Shown here: positions 34,215 to 34,305 of the stretch, piece by piece
Position numbering within the stretch: position 1 is the first letter of the stretch
How the letters are laid out: each line of letters starts with the position of its first letter
From: an uncultured Bacteroidaceae bacterium
Lineage (GTDB): Bacteria > Bacteroidota > Bacteroidia > Bacteroidales > Bacteroidaceae
Assembly (NCBI GenBank): GCA_939800445.1
Contig: CALNGU010000018.1
Span: 1-34,305, forward strand
Direction of reading: 5' to 3'
Length of the DNA stretch: 34,305 bases
Position numbers and translations under genes: made by a program
The notes under the pieces: model-generated
Seen by the model: only the letters and a program-made list of their open reading frames with translations
What the model was told of the DNA's origin: nothing
The model's database searches: none

Positions 34215-34305
34215 TTAATCCAGTGATGATAGGCATAAACTTCCACCTCTCGCCGAGAAAAGTTACTTGTCTCGGCGAGTAAAGTATATTCAGAAGTTTT
34301 GTTTA
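34215..34305. repeat. AAAC-family repeat element, cut by window end
   Basis: From about 34215 to 34283 the sequence closely follows the left flank and arm of the 6589 element (shared GATAGGCATAAACTTCCACC and CTCGCCGAGAAAAGTT). It then enters the A+T-rich array with CAGAAGTTTTGTTTA at the very end of the window. Unlike the 6589 copy, its arm contains its own 10-bp inverted repeat (CTCGCCGAGA at 34249, TCTCGGCGAG at 34270), and the visible array starts in what looks like the opposite orientation. Confidence 0.85.

Noticed and set aside
1..34305. CRISPR arrays
   Set aside because: The repeats are directly tandem without unique spacers, units are only 21-22 bp, and no cas gene is present.
1..34305. 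A small circular replicon joined at the repeat
   Set aside because: The last bases (AGTTTTGTTTA) and first bases (AGTTTTGTTTT) are similar but do not overlap exactly, and the content is chromosomal core genes.

Overview
The window is 34 kb of ordinary-looking chromosome from a member of the Bacteroidota, most likely order Bacteroidales and perhaps a Muribaculaceae-like gut organism. The reasons are the Bacteroidetes-type promoters (TAnnTTTG at -7, TTG/TTTG near -33), the general lack of Shine-Dalgarno sequences, the lineage-typical gene sets (bamD-omega-DUF4293, aroQ-pyk-methyltransferase-rbfA-FtsX permease, a B12-dependent NrdJ, an S46 dipeptidyl peptidase, a carboxyspermidine pathway), and coding DNA clearly above half G+C. 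The family placement is inference. No phage, plasmid, transposase, rRNA or tRNA gene was seen.

Layout: (1) 294-3777, an FMN nitroreductase (-) divergent from the class II ribonucleotide reductase nrdJ (+), followed by a DPE2-like 4-alpha-glucanotransferase (3861-6497). (2) 6867-10980, a minus-strand operon aroQ > pyk > O-methyltransferase > rbfA > FtsX/LolC-like permease, divergent from xerD (11064-11966). (3) 12385-14097, a monocistronic OmpA-like/TPR lipoprotein that looks highly expressed, convergent with an S46 peptidase (14321-16492, -) whose specificity residue indicates Asp/Glu-directed DPP11. (4) 16905-20437, bamD, an omega-like subunit and a DUF4293 membrane protein, then the phosphatidylethanolamine genes psd-pssA and a DUF4834 protein. 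(5) 20466-21139 (-), a small ribbon-helix-helix-like protein coupled to tadA. (6) 21559-24836, agmatinase, carboxyspermidine dehydrogenase and nspC, which convert agmatine to spermidine; then an outer-membrane barrel, ftsK, a LolA-like protein and trxB to 30020. (7) 30331-34066, an acyltransferase and a secreted GH84 beta-N-acetylglucosaminidase.

The unexpected content is in the spacers. Seven arrays of short tandem units were found, each with an exact 21-bp or 22-bp period and 3-5 units (two are cut by the window ends). In nearly every unit there is a small dyad at fixed phase. They fall into four families with little or no sequence in common: an AAACAAAACTTTTG family (1-76, 6640-6723, 16659-16742, about 34284-34305), a TTTTAG/CTAAAA-type family (21310-21393), a CAT-N3-ATG family (12069-12178) and a TTGTTAGT-N3-ACTAACAA family (30113-30178). 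Two full copies of the first family share an 84-bp core but are enclosed by different, internally complementary inverted arms. Both window ends lie inside this family, so the window is probably a whole contig broken at this repeat. The common architecture without common sequence is the most interesting signal here; its function is unknown.
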